A DNA stretch of 64,000 bases from Pseudomonas sp. FP198 (GCF_030687895.1 NZ_CP117452.1:2497501-2561500); one strand, 5' to 3'; positions 19,320-29,155 are shown, counted from the first letter of the stretch. Numbers and translations: made by a program. The notes: generated by a model from the letters alone, not told the origin.

Positions 19320-22106
19320 TCAAGATTCAATAAAGACATTGACCGGGAAATCCCCCAGCGCGGCGCTGACCATCAGCTCCCTTTGGGGTGTGACTGCTGC
19401 GCTTGCAAAAAGTCCCTTCAGTTTTCCATCCTCGGCGGCGAACGGTAACGACACCCGGGTATCGCCCCAGTCCGATGCAGCCACGTGGGGCAAGGCACCG
19501 TTTTCCAGCAGGCGGGCCGCGTGCACCGGGACCACCACAATCGCCCGCTGCTGCTGGTATTCACGCATGAACGCCAGCACCCGGCCGGCGTGTTCGCCGA
19601 GCACCGGCAGCGGTTGATAGCTGCCTTGGCGAAACAGCTGCGGGTATTCGGCGCGCAAGGCCAGCGTCCGCGCTATCAGTGCCTGCTTGACCCGACCGTC
19701 GCGCCAGTCGCGTACCAGCGTCGCCGGTGAGCTGTCGCCCTGTACCGCCTCCCGGCGAGCATTAAAGTCCACCGGGCGACGGTTGTCCGGATCGACCAGG
19801 CTGAAATCCCAGAACTCGTTGCCCTGGTACAGGTCCGGGACGCCGGGTACGGTCATGCGCAGCAAGGTTTGCGCCAGACTGTTGAGGGCGCCCGCCGGAG
19901 CGATGGCCTGGACCGCCTCGGCGATGGCGCTGCGCAACGGCAGGCCCTCGTCGCACAGCAGCAACCGTTCAAGGAACATCTGGGTGGCTTGCTCATAGGC
20001 ATCGTTGACCGCCGCCCAGCTGCTTTGCAGCTTGGCTTCGCGCAGGGCCTTGCGTTGCCATTGCCACAAGCGTTCGCTGTAGTCGGCCAGGGCTTTGGGG
20101 TCCTGTAGGTCGAGGTCCAGCGGCCAACTTCCGAGCAGGGCCTGGTAGAGGATCAGTTCATCACCGGCCGATGGGGCCGCCGGGTCGCTGTGCAGCGACG
20201 GCGAGAGAATGCGCCATTGCTCCACGCAGGCGGTGTACCAGTCCGGGCGTTCGCTGATCACTGCGAGCCGGGCTCGGGTGTCTTCGCCGCGCTTGTGGTC
20301 GTGGGTCGCGGTGGTGACGAGGTTGTCTGGGAAGTGTTCGAGCCGTTCCCGACAGGCGTCGTGGAATTCCTCGGCCGGGGCACTGAAGCGCTCGGTGTTG
20401 TAGCCCACGTCATTGCGCGAAAGCAGCATCGCCGAGCGATACAGTGCAGTGTCCTCGACAGCCTTGGCCGCTGCCGGCGATGTCAGTTGCTGGAAGCGTA
20501 CGCAGGCGTGGCGCAGCCGTTTGCGCTCGCTGCCCCGAGGTCGCCTGCGCCACGGCATGCCACCGAGCCAGTCGGCCAGGCAGTCGAGCACTGGCCAATC
20601 GGCTTCGCTCAGGGTTTGCCGGGCGCCTTCCAGCGCTTTCTGGAAAAACACCTCGTCCTCGGCGGAGCGTCCCAGCGGGTTGATGTACGTGCGATACACC
20701 GGGAAGTGCACGATCAACTCCTGCAACGCCCGACGAATCGCGCCCAAGGTCAGATCGCGGGTCATCACGTCGTCCCGGGCGACTTGCAACAGCGCCTGTG
20801 CGACGCTTTCGAAATCTCCGGCAAGAGAGCCGTTGAGGATCTGCTGGCGGGCCAGGCGGGCCTCTTCGATGAAGTGCGCCGGGCGCTCGCTGTGCCGGCT
20901 CCAGAACTCGGCGAGGGGCTCGGCGCCGGCCGGGTCGTGTTGCAACAGCGAAATCTGGTTCATGAACTCGTAACCGGTGCTGCCATCGATGTTCCAGTCG
21001 CGGCGCAGGGTTTCGCCGTCGCCGAGGATTTTCTCGACAAAAATCGGCAGGTGTCGCGAAGGGGAGAGCGAGTCGACGCGACGGCGCAGCTTGCGGCAGT
21101 AACCGCGAGGGTCGGCCAGGCCGTCGATGTGGTCGATCCGCAGGCCGTCCACCAGTCCCGCGGCGATCAGCTCGAAGATCTTGGCGTGGGTCGCCTCGAA
21201 CACCGCCGGCCGCTCGACCCGCAGGCCGCCCAGTTCGTTGACATCAAAGAAGCGTCGCCAGTTGATATCGTCCGCCGCCGTGCGCCAGCTGGCGAGCCGG
21301 TAGCTTTGGCGCTCCAGCAGTTGGTGCAGGCGCTCGAAACCTGCAGGCTCGGTCGAATCGTAGCTGCGCAGGTTGTCTTCGATGGCGCTGAGAATGGCCG
21401 ATTGCGTGGCGAGATCGCGCAGCTCTTGCTGGAGCGGGCGGGCGAGGGAGTGGGCGTCGGTCTGGTAGTTCAGCGTGGTGAAGCGCTCGGCCAGCGCTTT
21501 GAGCGCGTCGACCTGCTCGGGCTCCAGAGCGTCCGCAGGCTTGAGCAGCTCACCGTATTGCATCGGGCAGATAGGGAAGTGGTGCTCGTAATGCTCGACA
21601 TGGAAGCTGCCTTGGGCGGAATCAAAACGCAGTTTCAACGTGCCTTCCTGCAACGCCACACCGTAGTCGCTGCCCAGGAATGGCAGCAGCAACTGGCCTT
21701 CCATCAGCGGGTCGGGGGAATGCCACTGGATGTCGAAGAATTCGCCATAGGGGCTCAAGCGTCCCCACTCCAGCAGGTCCAGCCACCAGGGGTTGTCGTT
21801 GCCGCCAACGGCCATATGGTTGGACACGATGTCGAGAATCAAGCCCATACGGTGCTCGCGCAAGGTGGCGACCAGGCGCTTGAGCGCAGCCTCTCCGCCC
21901 AGCTCCGGGTTGACCTGGGTCGGATCGACCACGTCGTAGCCGTGCATGGACCCGGCTCGGGCCTTGAGCAGGGGAGACGCATAGATGTGGCTGATGCCCA
22001 GCGCTGCGAAATACGGCACTTGCGCTACGGCATCGTCGAGGGTGAAGCCTTTATGAAATTGCAGGCGCAAGGTGGCCTGCAGCGGTTGGGTCAGTGTCTG
22101 GTTCAT
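19320..22106 (-). CDS. treY: Malto-oligosyltrehalose synthase TreY
   Basis: A 928-residue GH13 enzyme. The diagnostic start (LRLQFHKGFTLDDA, then SHIYASPLLKARAGSMHGYD) and DGLRIDHIDGL (nucleophile region) identify TreY. It isomerises the reducing-end alpha-1,4 bond of malto-oligosaccharides to alpha,alpha-1,1, giving maltooligosyl-trehalose, which TreZ then cleaves. VPGVPDLYQGNEFWDFSLVDPDNRRPVDF near the C-terminus is also typical of the family (quoted here in parts: VPGVPDLYQG, DPDNRRPVDF). The ATG overlaps the malQ stop by 4 bases, indicating translational coupling. Cytoplasmic. Confidence 0.96.
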   Translation of the reverse strand: MNQTLTQPLQATLRLQFHKGFTLDDAVAQVPYFAALGISHIYASPLLKARAGSMHGYDVVDPTQVNPELGGEAALKRLVATLREHRMGLILDIVSNHMAVGGNDNPWWLDLLEWGRLSPYGEFFDIQWHSPDPLMEGQLLLPFLGSDYGVALQEGTLKLRFDSAQGSFHVEHYEHHFPICPMQYGELLKPADALEPEQVDALKALAERFTTLNYQTDAHSLARPLQQELRDLATQSAILSAIEDNLRSYDSTEPAGFERLHQLLERQSYRLASWRTAADDINWRRFFDVNELGGLRVERPAVFEATHAKIFELIAAGLVDGLRIDHIDGLADPRGYCRKLRRRVDSLSPSRHLPIFVEKILGDGETLRRDWNIDGSTGYEFMNQISLLQHDPAGAEPLAEFWSRHSERPAHFIEEARLARQQILNGSLAGDFESVAQALLQVARDDVMTRDLTLGAIRRALQELIVHFPVYRTYINPLGRSAEDEVFFQKALEGARQTLSEADWPVLDCLADWLGGMPWRRRPRGSERKRLRHACVRFQQLTSPAAAKAVEDTALYRSAMLLSRNDVGYNTERFSAPAEEFHDACRERLEHFPDNLVTTATHDHKRGEDTRARLAVISERPDWYTACVEQWRILSPSLHSDPAAPSAGDELILYQALLGSWPLDLDLQDPKALADYSERLWQWQRKALREAKLQSSWAAVNDAYEQATQMFLERLLLCDEGLPLRSAIAEAVQAIAPAGALNSLAQTLLRMTVPGVPDLYQGNEFWDFSLVDPDNRRPVDFNARREAVQGDSSPATLVRDWRDGRVKQALIARTLALRAEYPQLFRQGSYQPLPVLGEHAGRVLAFMREYQQQRAIVVVPVHAARLLENGALPHVAASDWGDTRVSLPFAAEDGKLKGLFASAAVTPQRELMVSAALGDFPVNVFIES

Positions 22107-24181
22107 CGGTCACGCTCGTTCGCCTGAAGTCTCGCGCAGGCGAGTATTTCCAGACGCCGTGCGGCGTCCGGGTCATCCAGCAGCGCGCGGCTTTCCAAAG
22201 CCAGGCGCCGCCGCCAGTTGGGGTGAGTGTCGGTGGTGCCGGGCAGGTTGGCCTGTTCGTCGATACCCAGGGCATCCTCCAGGGGCAGCAGCACCAGCGG
22301 CGCGCGGGTATGGCCGAGGAAGCGCACGCTGGCGTCCAGCACCTGGTCGGTTTCGCGGTGTTCTTCGCGAAAATTCTGCGGGTCCTGGTTCAATGCATTG
22401 CGTAACCCGTCACGCTCGCGTTGGCGGTGCCGGCGCCAGTCCATCTCGGTGTGGGAGTCGATCAGGTCCAGCCGGGCGTTCCAGTCGATGTCGTGACCGT
22501 GCCACCAACCGTTCAGCGTCGGCAGGTCATGGGTACTGGTGGTGGCCAGGGCGTCGTCCGGCCAATCGAGGATCGGCTTGAAGTGGGTATTGTCCTGTTC
22601 GAACAACAGCACGCGCATGCCGAGGATGGCGCGGGCGGCGAGTTTTTCCCGCAGGCCTTCGGGCACGGTGCCAAGGTCCTCGCCGAGCACGATGGCCCGG
22701 TGGCGATGGGATTCCAGGGCCAACAGCCGCAGCAGATCATCGATCGGGTAATAGAGGTAGGCGCCATCGGTGGGCGGGGCGTCGTTGGGGATCACCCACA
22801 ATCGTTGCAGGCCCATGATGTGATCGATGCGCAAGCCGCCGGCGTGGGCGAAATTGGCCCGCAACATTTCTATGAACGCGCGGAAACCGTTGCGTACGAG
22901 CCCCTCTGGCGAGAACGCCGAGATACCCCAGCCCTGGCCCGAGCGGTTGAGGATGTCCGGCGGTGCGCCGACGGTGAGCGAGGCGAGCAATTCATCCTGG
23001 CGGCTCCACGCCTGACTGCCGGCGCCGTCAGCGCCCACGGCGAGATCGGCGATCAGGCCGATGCCCATGCCACTGGACTTCGCCGCGCTCTGGGCGCGCT
23101 CCAGGCAGCGGGCGATCAACCATTGGCAGAAGGCGTAGAAGCCGATTTCATCTGCGTTCTCCTCGGCGAAACGGGCCAGCGCGGCGCTGCGCGGATCGCG
23201 CCATTCCTGCGGCCACTGGCGCCAGTCGAGGCTTTCGCCCCGAGCGGCGCGATCGGCCTGGAGGGCTTCGAAGCGGCAATGGTTTTCCAGGGCCTCGCCG
23301 CTGCTGTGGCGGAAACTGCTGAAATCCTCATGCAGCGGATGTTCGCCCTGGCTGAATCCTTCGTACAGGGCACGCAACACCCGCTGCTTGGCCTCGGCAG
23401 CCACCGGCCAGTCGATCAGCGGCTGCTCTTCGAGGCTGCGCAATTGGTTGGTCAAGCCGGTGGCGTCGATGGCCGTGCGCAACGCACGCTCGCCGAGGAT
23501 GGTGCCGGGCGCGGCGTACAGGCTGTTGAGAAAAAGCCGGCTGGAGGGCGAATAAGGGCTGTAGCGCCCGGTATCGCTGCTGAACATGGCATGCATCGGG
23601 CTGATGGCCAGGGCGTCGGCACCCCGTTCGCCGGCCACCCGGGCCAGTTCTTCCAGGGCCTGGGTGTCGCCGAAGCCGCCATCGCCGGGGCGGCGCAGGG
23701 AATAGAGTTGCGCGCTCAGGCCCCAGACCCTGGGGGTCGGGTCGTCCACCGCATCCGCCACGCTGTAGCAACGGGCGGGCGCCACCGCCAGGGTGAAGTG
23801 CTGGCCCTGAATACTGACCTGCTGATAGCCCACCGGGACGATCCCCGGGAGCGTCGCGTCGGCGTCAAGTTTCAGATTCAGCGTCGCGCCATCTTCAAGC
23901 TGGATCTCGCACGGGGTCGCGGGTTCGAAATAGCGGCTCAGATCGACATTCACGCCTGCGTCTGCGGTAAGCAGCGGCGGCAAGCGATGGTTCTGTTGGT
24001 CTTCCTGCAACTGCAACAGGCTGGCGTCGATTTCCTGGGCAGTGCCGGCGGGATGCCCCAGGCCGGTGAGGACCGAGCGCAACACCGCGGGTGAAACTTT
24101 CTGGGCACGGCCATTGGCATCGATCCAGTCCACCGCCAGGCCCGCTCGGCCAGCGAGGATTTCCAGTTGCGCATCGCTCAT
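22103..24181 (-). CDS. malQ: 4-alpha-glucanotransferase MalQ
   Basis: A 692-residue GH77 amylomaltase. Key motifs are LRIDHIMGL (nucleophile Asp), GEDLGTVP (acid/base Glu) and TSTHDLPTLNGWW. It disproportionates malto-oligosaccharides, keeping chain lengths suitable for TreY. It overlaps treZ by 4 bases upstream and treY by 4 bases downstream, so the three enzymes are made from one coupled message. The N-terminal 130 residues form the extra bacterial MalQ domain. Confidence 0.96.
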   Translation of the reverse strand: MSDAQLEILAGRAGLAVDWIDANGRAQKVSPAVLRSVLTGLGHPAGTAQEIDASLLQLQEDQQNHRLPPLLTADAGVNVDLSRYFEPATPCEIQLEDGATLNLKLDADATLPGIVPVGYQQVSIQGQHFTLAVAPARCYSVADAVDDPTPRVWGLSAQLYSLRRPGDGGFGDTQALEELARVAGERGADALAISPMHAMFSSDTGRYSPYSPSSRLFLNSLYAAPGTILGERALRTAIDATGLTNQLRSLEEQPLIDWPVAAEAKQRVLRALYEGFSQGEHPLHEDFSSFRHSSGEALENHCRFEALQADRAARGESLDWRQWPQEWRDPRSAALARFAEENADEIGFYAFCQWLIARCLERAQSAAKSSGMGIGLIADLAVGADGAGSQAWSRQDELLASLTVGAPPDILNRSGQGWGISAFSPEGLVRNGFRAFIEMLRANFAHAGGLRIDHIMGLQRLWVIPNDAPPTDGAYLYYPIDDLLRLLALESHRHRAIVLGEDLGTVPEGLREKLAARAILGMRVLLFEQDNTHFKPILDWPDDALATTSTHDLPTLNGWWHGHDIDWNARLDLIDSHTEMDWRRHRQRERDGLRNALNQDPQNFREEHRETDQVLDASVRFLGHTRAPLVLLPLEDALGIDEQANLPGTTDTHPNWRRRLALESRALLDDPDAARRLEILACARLQANERDR

Positions 24182-25980
24182 AGGCGCTCTCCAGTGATAT
24201 TGGGCAAGGTTGTCGCTTGCGTCAGACTGACCAGCGCGCTGTGGGGCGTGAGCACCCCTTGTTGCAACAGACCCATGGCCTGCGGTGGATGTTCGAAAAG
24301 AATCTGCGCATCTTGCGGTGCGCTGTGTTCGACGGGCTTGTCGCTGAGGTTCAGGTCGATGCGCAACACGCTGCCGTCGCCCATCTGCCAGCGCGCGCTG
24401 ACGGCGCCATGGCCCAGCACATCCGCGCCCAGGGCATGGGCGGCGGGCAGGCGCGGGACGATCTCCTCACGACGGATCTTCAATAACTGGCGATACAGGG
24501 TTTCGCTGGCCAGTTGTTCCGGTTGATGGGCTTCCAGGTTGGGCCGTGAAGCGTCGAACGTGCCGGCCGCGTTCGGGTCGGGAATCCGCTCGCGTTTCTC
24601 GGAATCGGCAAAGGCTGCAAAGGCCTTGAATTCGTTGCGTCGACCTTCGCGCACCAACTCCGCCAGTTCACCATGGTGGCTGGTGAAGAACAGGAACGGT
24701 TGTTCGGCGACCACTTCATCGCCCATGAACAACAGCGGGATCATCGGTGACAGCAGCAACAAGGCGGTCGCGGCTTGCAGCGCCTGTGGCGGGGCCAACT
24801 GGTGCAGGCGCTCGCCCAAGGCCCGGTTGCCGATCTGGTCGTGGTTTTGCAGGAACAATACGAAAGCGCTCGGCGGCAGGTGGCCGCTGGGCTCGCCGCG
24901 GGATTCACCGTGGCGGTTGGTATGGCCCTGGAACACGAACCCCTGGCTCAGGCAGCGCGCGAGCTTTTCCGTGGTCTGCTCGGCATAGTCGGCGTAATAG
25001 GCATCGGTCTCGCCGGTCAGCAGCACGTGCAAGGCATTGTGCCCGTCATCGTTCCACTGGGCGTCGTAGCCGTGCTCCAGCAGGCTGGCCTGGTTGTGTT
25101 CGTTCTCGACGGTCAACCAGACGTAGCGCGTCGGGTCGACCTGTTGGCGCACCGTGGTGGCGAGCTCCTGGAGGAAGTCCGGGTCTTCTATCGCATGCAC
25201 GGCGTCCAGGCGCAGGCCGTCGAAACGGTATTCGAGCAACCACATCAGCGCGTTTTCGATGAAGAAGTCGCGGACCTCGCGGCGTCGGAAGTCGATCGCC
25301 GCGCCCCAGGGCGTGTGTTTGTCTTCGCGAAAGAAACCCTTGGCGTAGCGGTGCAGGTAGTTGCCATCGGGGCCGAAGTGGTTGTAGACCACGTCGATAA
25401 TGACCGCCAAGCCATGGCCGTGGGCACTGTCGATCAGATGCTTGAGCTGGTCCGGCGTGCCATAGGAGGCCTGGGGAGCGTAGGGCAGTACACCGTCGTA
25501 GCCCCAGTTGCGATCGCCGGGAAACTGCGCCAGGGGCATCAGTTCGATGGCGGTCACGCCAAGCCCGGCCAGGCGTGCCAATTGTTGTTCGACGCCTTCG
25601 AAACCACCGAGGGCGCCAACGTGCAGTTCGTAAATGACGGCGTCGTACCAGGGGCGACCGGACCAGTTGGTGTGTCGCCATTGATAGGCGTGGGGATCGA
25701 CCACCACGCTGTGGCGATCGATATCACCGTCCTGGGCGCGGGAGGCCGGGTCGGGCACCTCCAGCTCGCCGTCGATGTTGAAGCGGTAACGAGTGCCAGC
25801 GGCGCAACGGGCCTGGATCATGAACCAGCCGTTGGCCTGGGGCAGCATCGGTATGGATTCTCCAGTGTCGAGTTCGACACTGACGTAAAAGGCATCAGGG
25901 GCCCATAGCGCGAAGCGGGTGTGCTCGGAATCGAGCAAGACCGCGCCGTGGGTCCAGGTTTCAGGCGTCCTTGACGGCAT
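24178..25980 (-). CDS. treZ: Malto-oligosyltrehalose trehalohydrolase TreZ
   Basis: A 600-residue GH13 enzyme with an N-terminal beta-sandwich (about 1-100). The barrel contains YELHVGALG, IIDVVYNHFGPDGNYL, DGLRLDAVHAI (nucleophile Asp) and a VENEHN acid/base Glu, then a C-terminal beta domain. It releases free trehalose from maltooligosyl-trehalose made by TreY. It lies 8 bases downstream of glgA and overlaps malQ by 4 bases. Length and motif order are normal for TreZ. Confidence 0.96.
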   Translation of the reverse strand: MPSRTPETWTHGAVLLDSEHTRFALWAPDAFYVSVELDTGESIPMLPQANGWFMIQARCAAGTRYRFNIDGELEVPDPASRAQDGDIDRHSVVVDPHAYQWRHTNWSGRPWYDAVIYELHVGALGGFEGVEQQLARLAGLGVTAIELMPLAQFPGDRNWGYDGVLPYAPQASYGTPDQLKHLIDSAHGHGLAVIIDVVYNHFGPDGNYLHRYAKGFFREDKHTPWGAAIDFRRREVRDFFIENALMWLLEYRFDGLRLDAVHAIEDPDFLQELATTVRQQVDPTRYVWLTVENEHNQASLLEHGYDAQWNDDGHNALHVLLTGETDAYYADYAEQTTEKLARCLSQGFVFQGHTNRHGESRGEPSGHLPPSAFVLFLQNHDQIGNRALGERLHQLAPPQALQAATALLLLSPMIPLLFMGDEVVAEQPFLFFTSHHGELAELVREGRRNEFKAFAAFADSEKRERIPDPNAAGTFDASRPNLEAHQPEQLASETLYRQLLKIRREEIVPRLPAAHALGADVLGHGAVSARWQMGDGSVLRIDLNLSDKPVEHSAPQDAQILFEHPPQAMGLLQQGVLTPHSALVSLTQATTLPNITGERL

Positions 25981-25988
25981 CGGTTACC

Positions 25989-27560
25989 TCATTGTCTGGC
26001 CGATTTTCCCAGCGATTTAGCTACCAGTTGTTCGTAAAGCTCGGCATAGGGCTCTACGGCCTTGGACCAGTTGAAGGGGGCCGACATCGCCCGGCAACGC
26101 ATGGCATTGAGCAGCTCGGGAAACTCGAATACCTTGAAAGCCCGGCTCAGGGCCTGCTGGTAGCTTTCCACGGTGGATTCGTCGAACAGGAACCCGGTGA
26201 TGCCATCCTCGATGGTGTCCGCCAGTCCGCCGGTATTGCGCGCCACCGGCAGCGAGCCGAAGCGCTGGGCGTACATCTGGCTCAAGCCGCAGGGCTCGTA
26301 GCGCGATGGCATCAACAGGAAATCGCTGCCGGCGAACATCCGCCGGGCATCGGTTTCGTTGAAGCCGATGCGCACGCCGACTTTGCCGGGGAAGCGCAGC
26401 GCCAGTTCACGCATGGCCTGTTCTTCTTCGGGCTCGCCGCGACCAATGATCGCGATCTGCCCGCCGGACTCGACGATGAATTCGGCAACGGCTTCGGTCA
26501 GGTCAAGACCTTTCTGGTAAACCAGGCGCGATACCACGGCGAACAGCGGGCCACTGGTATGGTCCAGGCCGAACAGCTCACGGACGTGGGCGGCGTTGGC
26601 GGCTTTGCCTTCCCAGTCGCCTATGGAGAACTGGCGCTGGAGATGTGAGTCGGTCGCCGAATCCCAGCTCTCGTCAATGCCGTTGGGAATCCCGCTGAGC
26701 AGGCCTTGTTGGGTTTTGGCGGCAAGAAATCCGTCAAGCCCGCAGCCGAACGCCGGGGTGGTGATTTCCTGGGCGTAGGTAGCGCTGACCGTGGTGATAT
26801 GGCTGGAATAGGCCATGCCGGCCTTGAGGAACGACAGCTTGCCGTAGAACTCCATGCCTTCCTGTTGCAGCGCGTGCTCCGGGATGCCCAGCTCCGGGCA
26901 GGAAGCCAGGCTGACCACGCCCTGGTACGCCAGGTTGTGGATGGTGAACAGGGTCGGGGTGCGTTGACCGCGCCAGTGCATATAGGCGGGCGCCAGGCCG
27001 GCCGGCCAGTCGTGGGCATGGACCAGGTCCGGGCACCAGTGAATCTGCGCCAGGTTGGCGGCGATGTCGGCTGCGGCCAGGCCCAGGCGGGCGAAGCGGA
27101 TGTGGTTGTCCGGCCAGTCGCGGCCATTGTTGGCGCCGTAGGGCGAGCCTTCGCGGGCATACAGTTCGGGACAGATCAGGACGTAGATCACCAGGCCGTC
27201 GGCCATGTCCATGCGGCCGATCTTGCACGGCGGCAGCGCGGCGTGGCCGCCCAGTTCGCCGATGATATGGATCGGATTGCCGCTGTTCATGACTTGCGGA
27301 TACCCGGGGATCAGCACCCGGACATCATGCAGGCCGGCCATGGCCCGGGGCAGGGCGGAAGAAACGTCGCCCAGGCCACCGGTCTTGACCAGGTCGGCGA
27401 TTTCCGAGGTCACGAACAGGATTTTCTTGCGGTTGGGGTTCTGTCGAACGACAGGGAGCAGTGCCTTGCCTCCGGTGGCCAGCACCGGTGCCGTCGGCGA
27501 TTCAGCCGCCGGCGGTAGTTGAGAGCGGACTTGCTGTGGTTCCAAGGCAGCACTGATCAT
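25989..27560 (-). CDS. glgA: Glycogen synthase GlgA
   Basis: A 523-residue GT5 enzyme. KTGGLGDVSSALP is the nucleotide-sugar binding motif, and the C-terminal Rossmann half has SRLVYQKGLDL and PSRYEPCGLSQMYA with the catalytic Glu. The first about 40 residues (rich in Pro, Ala and Gln) precede the normal start of the fold. It extends linear alpha-1,4-glucan from a nucleotide-glucose donor. It is first in the leftward operon; AGGAG lies 7 bases before the ATG. No glgC or glgB is in the window, so the donor source and branching enzyme must be encoded elsewhere. Confidence 0.94.
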   Translation of the reverse strand: MISAALEPQQVRSQLPPAAESPTAPVLATGGKALLPVVRQNPNRKKILFVTSEIADLVKTGGLGDVSSALPRAMAGLHDVRVLIPGYPQVMNSGNPIHIIGELGGHAALPPCKIGRMDMADGLVIYVLICPELYAREGSPYGANNGRDWPDNHIRFARLGLAAADIAANLAQIHWCPDLVHAHDWPAGLAPAYMHWRGQRTPTLFTIHNLAYQGVVSLASCPELGIPEHALQQEGMEFYGKLSFLKAGMAYSSHITTVSATYAQEITTPAFGCGLDGFLAAKTQQGLLSGIPNGIDESWDSATDSHLQRQFSIGDWEGKAANAAHVRELFGLDHTSGPLFAVVSRLVYQKGLDLTEAVAEFIVESGGQIAIIGRGEPEEEQAMRELALRFPGKVGVRIGFNETDARRMFAGSDFLLMPSRYEPCGLSQMYAQRFGSLPVARNTGGLADTIEDGITGFLFDESTVESYQQALSRAFKVFEFPELLNAMRCRAMSAPFNWSKAVEPYAELYEQLVAKSLGKSARQ

Positions 27561-27862
27561 AAATAACTCCTATTTCTCGATCTGTTTCCGGCAAGCGCCA
27601 GAGCTGTTGTTTCATTGGCCGAATCCTGCGGCCAGGCGCACGAGCGCTACGCAAGGAGAGCAAAGCGCTGCCCAATGCGGCGAAGCGAATCAGGTGAGGG
27701 GGCCGTTGCAAGGAATGCTCCAGCAGTTGTTGCCCTTCCTCTAACCTGACCTGTCGCCGTTGTGAAAAGTTTCGACTTTTTTTCCTTCGGATGACCGGTC
27801 GGTTTTCCCCACGGAAAGGCAGTCTAGGTCAGAAGCTAGAGCGCTGCGGTTCGGTTCGTCGA

Positions 27863-27894
27863 ATTGTCCGACAATCACGTCGATTGTCGGCAAT
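27863..27894. promoter_or_regulatory. Tandem palindromes, candidate operators
   Basis: ATTGTC-C-GACAAT (27863-27875) is a perfect 6-bp dyad. ATTGTCGGCAAT (27883-27894) is a second, imperfect copy 20 bases on, about two helical turns. Between them CCGACAATC / GATTGTCGG (27868-27890) forms a 9-bp dyad. The site is about 300 bases upstream of glgA, and no other gene starts nearby. Confidence 0.5.
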
Positions 27895-28072
27895 GTCTTA
27901 CACGAAGGAGGGGAATACGAACCGACGAAGTGCAGGTTGTTTGAAACATTCAGGGCGTAGGGAGGGCGCAATGATTCAATCGCGTGCGCGGTTCAACAGC
28001 GATCCGCACCATAAGGGGGCGGGCTGGATGGAGGCGTTTTGATGGCTTGAGGATGCAACAACGGCCCCCAAA

Positions 28073-28161
28073 TGTGGGAGCGAGCTTGCTCGCGAAAGCG
28101 CTGGATCAGATTCAAAATCCCCGACTGACACACCGCCTTCGCGAGCAGGCTCGCTCCCACA
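28073..28161. repeat. REP doublet, family B
   Basis: GCGAGCTTGCTCGC and GCGAGCAGGCTCGC in inverted orientation, with GTGGG / CCCAC ends, 89 bases overall. It lies just past the 3' end of the hydroxyacid dehydrogenase gene. Confidence 0.9.
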
Positions 28162-28180
28162 TGGGGCTACCAGGAAACTT

Positions 28181-29143
28181 TCATGAAGCCGGGGCCAGCA
28201 CCCGGATCGGCTTGCCAGCCGCCCAGGCCTGCAGGTCCTCGATCATCTGGCCATAGAACTGCTGATAATTCTGCCGGCTCACATAACCCACGTGAGGTGT
28301 GGCCAACACGTTGTCGAGGGTTCGGAACGGGTGCTCGGACGGCAACGGTTCCTCGGCGAATACGTCCAGCGCGGCGCCTGCCAGGCGTTTGTGCCGGAGT
28401 GCGTCGATGAGGGCCGCCTCGTCGACAATCGGCCCGCGCGCGGTATTGACCAGCAGCGCCTCGGGTTTCATCCAGCCCAGGGCCTGAGCGTCCACCAAGC
28501 CCCGGCTGCGCTCGCTGAGCACCAGGTGGATCGAGAGGACATCGGCCTGCTCGAACAGCGCTTGCTTGCTCACGTAGGTCACGCCGGCTGCGGCGGCTCG
28601 TTCGGCGGTCAGGTTCTCGCTCCAGGCGATCACACGCATGCCGAACACCTGGCCGAATTGCGCCACGCGCGTGCCGATGCTGCCCAGGCCCAGGATCGCT
28701 AGGGTCTTGCCGTGCAAATCACCGCCCAGGCCTTGTTGCCACAGTCCGGCGCGCAAGGCGTTGGCTTCCGCTACAAGATTGCGGCTCAGGGCCATGACCA
28801 GCGCCCAGGTCAGTTCCGGCGCAGCGTGCTTGTAGCTCTCGGTGCCGCAGACCTGGATGCCCAGTGTCGCGGCAGCCTTGAGGTCGAGGGCGGCGTTGCG
28901 CATGCCGCCGGTCAGCAACAGCTTCAGGTTGGGCAGGCGGCGCAGCAGTTCTTCGTCGAAGCGGGTGCGCTCGCGCATCACGCAGATGACGTCGAAGCGT
29001 TGCAGGCGCTCGGCGAGGGTGTCGCGGTCGGCGGGGTAATCGTGCAGGAAGGTCACTTCGCCGATGCCATCGAGCACTGACCAGTCCACCACGTCCCTGG
29101 CGACGTCCTGCCAATCGTCGATGACTGCTATTTGCACCGCCAT
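28181..29143 (-). CDS. D-2-hydroxyacid dehydrogenase family protein
   Basis: A 320-residue NAD(P)-dependent dehydrogenase. GLGSIGTRVAQFG is the Rossmann glycine motif (about residues 151-163); NTARGPIVDEAAL, with the catalytic-region Arg, and ATPHVGYVS, with the catalytic His, follow. It reduces a 2-oxoacid or oxidises the D-2-hydroxyacid; the substrate is unknown. The ATG at 29143 lies 12 bases after the stop of the hydrolase gene at 29156-30187 and is preceded by GAGGTGTTCC, so the two are likely cotranscribed. Confidence 0.9.
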   Translation of the reverse strand: MAVQIAVIDDWQDVARDVVDWSVLDGIGEVTFLHDYPADRDTLAERLQRFDVICVMRERTRFDEELLRRLPNLKLLLTGGMRNAALDLKAAATLGIQVCGTESYKHAAPELTWALVMALSRNLVAEANALRAGLWQQGLGGDLHGKTLAILGLGSIGTRVAQFGQVFGMRVIAWSENLTAERAAAAGVTYVSKQALFEQADVLSIHLVLSERSRGLVDAQALGWMKPEALLVNTARGPIVDEAALIDALRHKRLAGAALDVFAEEPLPSEHPFRTLDNVLATPHVGYVSRQNYQQFYGQMIEDLQAWAAGKPIRVLAPAS

Positions 29144-29155
29144 GGAACACCTCTA

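Larger units (their letters stand above)
27561..28180. other. 620-base leader and intergenic region upstream of glgA
   Basis: This region must hold the promoter of the glgA operon. I see tandem ATTG...CAAT palindromes (27863-27894), an AT-rich block with a small TTCG-loop hairpin and T run on the plus strand (27765-27783), a CCTAGACT sequence on the minus strand (27821-27828) that resembles a -10 element of the sigma-S type, and a REP doublet (28073-28161). A 23-codon frame at 27971-28042 follows a GGGAGGG sequence, but I do not count it as a gene. Confidence 0.5.

Noticed and set aside
20190..22127. Open frame of 645 codons on the plus strand
   Set aside because: It is the antisense shadow of treY; no ribosome binding site or family resemblance.
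22421..24094. Open frame of 557 codons on the plus strand
   Set aside because: Antisense to malQ; no family resemblance.
27971..28042. 23-codon frame after a GGGAGGG sequence
   Set aside because: Too short to judge, no recognisable features, and the frame ends just before a REP doublet.
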